Shown here: positions 62,407 to 64,000 of the stretch, piece by piece
How the letters are laid out: every line of letters starts with the position of its first letter
How positions within the stretch are numbered: the first letter of the stretch is position 1
Source: Dysgonomonas gadei ATCC BAA-286
GTDB taxonomy: Bacteria > Bacteroidota > Bacteroidia > Bacteroidales > Dysgonomonadaceae
Length of the DNA stretch: 64,000 bases
NCBI RefSeq assembly: GCF_000213555.1
Contig: NZ_GL891985.1
Span: 232,347-296,346, forward strand
Direction: 5' to 3'
Notes under the pieces: generated by a model
Database searches by the model: none
What the model was told of the DNA's origin: nothing
What the model saw: only the letters and a program-made list of their open reading frames with translations
Made by a program: the position numbers and the translations under genes

Positions 62407-63042
62407 ATGAGAACAATTCTAAAATTTAGCTTAGTTATTGCTGCATTACTATTAGTAGTAAATGTTAATGCACAGGAAAAGCCTCTTACTTTCGGCGTAA
62501 AGGCAGGAATAAATCTTTCGAATATGACTGAAGACCTAAAAGGAGATGCTAAAGTCGGATTCAATGTAGGAGTAACATTGGATTATGCTTTGCCATCGGA
62601 CCTGTATTTATTGACAGGACTGGACTATTCTCTTGAAGGAACAAAAGAAGGCGATTCAAAGATAAATTTATCATACTTGAAATTGCCTGTACATATAGGA
62701 TATAAGTTCCAGGTAGCAGAAAATACTAAATTGGTATTGCATGCCGGTCCGTATGTAGCATATGCTGTAAGTGGTAAATACAAAGCTGGCGCAATAAGTA
62801 TTGATGCATTCAATAAAGACATAGAAGATGCGTTAGGTTTCAAATATAACAGATTCGATTTTGGTGTCGGTCTTGGTGTTGGGGCTGAGTTTAACAAGAT
62901 TGTCGTAGGATTAGGTTATGATTTAGGTTTAAGTAATCTGATTAATGTAAAAAACAGTGCAACTGTTGAAGATATTACAGGAATATCTAATCCGAGCGGT
63001 AAAAATATGAACGCTTACCTGACGGTAGGATATAAGTTCTAA
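62407..63042 (+). CDS. Outer-membrane beta-barrel protein (paralogue of 10979-11680)
   Basis: 211 residues; signal peptide ending VNVNAQEK, then barrel strands from LTFGVKAGINLSNM to the C-terminal AYLTVGYKF. Same order of blocks as the gene at 10979-11680 (FGVKAG, DLYL, LPVHIGYKF, GPYVAYAVSG, FDFGVGLGVGAEF), so they are paralogues. The C-terminal third has a helix-like insertion (DAFNKDIEDALGF). Function unknown. It has its own promoter box and terminator. Confidence 0.9.
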   Translation: MRTILKFSLVIAALLLVVNVNAQEKPLTFGVKAGINLSNMTEDLKGDAKVGFNVGVTLDYALPSDLYLLTGLDYSLEGTKEGDSKINLSYLKLPVHIGYKFQVAENTKLVLHAGPYVAYAVSGKYKAGAISIDAFNKDIEDALGFKYNRFDFGVGLGVGAEFNKIVVGLGYDLGLSNLINVKNSATVEDITGISNPSGKNMNAYLTVGYKF

Positions 63043-63060
63043 ACAACAGGTCAGAATATA

Positions 63061-63095
63061 AGCAAGCTCCGAAATCCGGGGCTTGCTTTTTTATA
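63061..63095 (+). terminator. Terminator of the barrel gene at 62407
   Basis: 11-bp stem AGCAAGCTCCG / CGGGGCTTGCT with loop AAATC, followed by TTTTTTATATA. Confidence 0.92.
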
Positions 63096-63130
63096 TACAA
63101 TACCTTACTACCCGCTTAAACACTTTAAGA

Positions 63131-63426
63131 AAACTTTATCTATATAATAAGCTATTAGCCTTTAGCTGTTAGCTGACAGTTCTTTGAAGTATTGGGATAA
63201 GTAGTAAGTATTAAGTGAAGAACGAAAAATTATACGAGATACAGGTTATTAATTGAAAAAGGTGTAACCTTTGTTACCTTTTGAGAAAACTGTAGGGGCG
63301 AATAAACATTCGTCCGCAATCAATATCGGGCGAATGTTTATTCGCCCCTACAAAGAGAATGCAAAACATTACAATGAATTATAAATTGAACTTTGCGATT
63401 TAGCGTCTTTGCGTGAGAATACTGTT
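63131..63426 (-). repeat. Long intergenic repeat, copy R2 (opposite orientation to R1)
   Basis: Reverse complement of 52715-52772 plus 52989-53223. It includes one A/T-tract motif (63256-63282) and a 60-bp palindrome (63292-63351). No coding potential. Confidence 0.85.
63292..63351. repeat. 60-bp palindromic repeat (GTAGGGGCG family)
   Basis: Matches the palindrome at 53006-53065 in reverse complement, inside repeat R2. Confidence 0.9.
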
Positions 63427-63533
63427 AACTGGATGACTGTTCACTGTAAAGTCACTTATGCGATAGCCAAAGCTAACGGCTAAAAGCTATCCAGGGCAAA
63501 CGCATCAAATTGTTCAACTTCTATCGAAGGCCT

Positions 63534-63592
63534 GTAGGGGCGTATTGCATACGCCCGCATAGCAAAATATCACAATTGGGCGTATGCAATAC
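63534..63592. repeat. GTAGGGGCG-family palindrome cut by an IS insertion
   Basis: The left arm GTAGGGGCGTATTGCATACG is complete; the right arm stops after GGGCGTATGCAATAC, 8 bases short, exactly where the IS left end begins (63593). Confidence 0.8.
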
Positions 63593-63685
63593 ACTAGTGT
63601 CCACTAAAAAACATTAACAAGCGATGTAATTATTTGATATGCAATTAATAATATTCGTTTTTTTTACGTGTACATTTCAAATCTC

Positions 63686-63693
63686 TATTTTTG
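63686..63693 (+). promoter_or_regulatory. -7 box for the transposase
   Basis: TATTTTTG, 14 bases before ATG 63708, matches TAnnTTTG. Confidence 0.5.
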
Positions 63694-63707
63694 TTAGAAG
63701 TAACAAA

Positions 63708-64000
63708 ATGATAGTAGGAATGCACAATGGACATTACGTTTTTACTCAATTATGTAGATTTCTGCCCAAGAGAGCTTTTGATTGTTTAGTCGATAAATAC
63801 GAAGGCAATAAATATGTAAAATCATTTACTTGTTGGAATCACCTTTTAGTTCTGATTTTTGGTCAGTTATCTAATCGGGAAAGCCTTCGGGATTTGATAG
63901 GGATACTTGATGCGCATAAGAAAAAGTTTTATCATCTTGGATTTGGAAAAAGCGTAACACGTAGTAATTTATCTAAAGCCAATGAAGTACGTAGTATAGA
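63708..64000 (+). CDS. IS4-family transposase, N-terminal DUF4372 part (partial)
   Basis: 97 residues visible from ATG 63708 (ATG 63720 is also possible). YVFTQLCRFLPKRAFDCLVDKYEGNKYVKSFTCWNHLL and FGQLSNRESLRDLI with FYHLGFGKSVTRSNLSKANE are the DUF4372 domain found at the N-terminus of many Bacteroidota IS4-group transposases. The frame is open to the window edge; the DDE catalytic part is outside. Confidence 0.92.
   Translation, partial: MIVGMHNGHYVFTQLCRFLPKRAFDCLVDKYEGNKYVKSFTCWNHLLVLIFGQLSNRESLRDLIGILDAHKKKFYHLGFGKSVTRSNLSKANEVRSI

Larger units (their letters stand above)
63593..64000 (+). mobile_element. IS4-family insertion sequence, left end (cut by window edge)
   Basis: It starts directly after the broken palindrome with ACTAGTGTCCACTAAAAAA, probably the terminal inverted repeat. 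The transposase gene begins ~115 bases further in. The right end lies beyond the window, so the terminal repeat and target duplication cannot be confirmed. Confidence 0.8.

Overview
The window is a stretch of chromosome from a Bacteroidota bacterium, most likely Bacteroidales near Dysgonomonas or Bacteroides. The genus is an inference. The signs are promoter -7 boxes of the form TAnnTTTG ahead of many genes, a single-chain glycyl-tRNA synthetase, DUF3667, DUF3127 and DUF1343 (NamZ) proteins, a DUF4369-type thioredoxin lipoprotein, small PorT-like outer-membrane barrels and a T9SS-like C-terminal domain. Most of the window is ordinary chromosome. Accessory DNA is limited to repeats, a small AbiH islet beside a tRNA, and an IS4-type element cut by the right edge.

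Layout. 1-8.9 kb: a truncated DUF3667 protein, glyS with an FKBP lipoprotein, the c-di-AMP synthase CdaA, a GNAT and a DUF2156 protein separated by a GC-rich palindromic repeat, a LuxR-type regulator with a degenerate receiver paired with a hemerythrin/RIC-like protein, and a Wzx-like flippase. 8.9-15.5 kb: thrC, two outer-membrane barrels and a long PurF-like amidotransferase, bracketed by two copies in opposite orientation of a ~0.55 kb non-coding repeat. 15.5-26.5 kb: a terminase-small-subunit-like HTH protein, a DNA glycosylase, two transporters, coaBC, a 1305-residue AsmA-like protein and a radical SAM protein. 26.7-40.4 kb: polA, then six tandem paralogous polytopic membrane proteins (PF10131/GT-C-like), a tiny membrane protein and a YqaA/DedA-like protein, all on one strand with overlapping or nearly touching ends. 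40.7-44.2 kb: radical SAM, NAD(P)H oxidoreductase, tsaE, AbiH, tRNA-Leu(TAG). 44.4-52.6 kb: dnaX, a zinc-ribbon membrane protein, NamZ, an HD phosphohydrolase, small envelope proteins, and the operon queD-queE-rnz. 52.6-64 kb: a repeat-rich gap, a DPP IV/RDD operon, a thioredoxin lipoprotein, dacB, an AI-2E-type transporter, a DUF3127 OB-fold protein, rpsO, argB, a barrel protein, and a repeat cluster into which the IS has inserted.

The strongest candidate for an undescribed system is the six-gene membrane-protein array (29.55-39.77 kb). Each member keeps a first-loop acidic/His/Arg motif typical of GT-C-like enzymes, a second conserved loop and a C-terminal extracytoplasmic domain, and the array shows signs of recent duplication and gene conversion. 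Other notable signals are the LuxR/hemerythrin pair, the giant AsmA-like protein, the SSB-like tail on the DUF3127 protein, and three families of short intergenic repeats. Two of these repeats supply the 3' ends of genes. All functions are read from sequence alone; no database search was possible.
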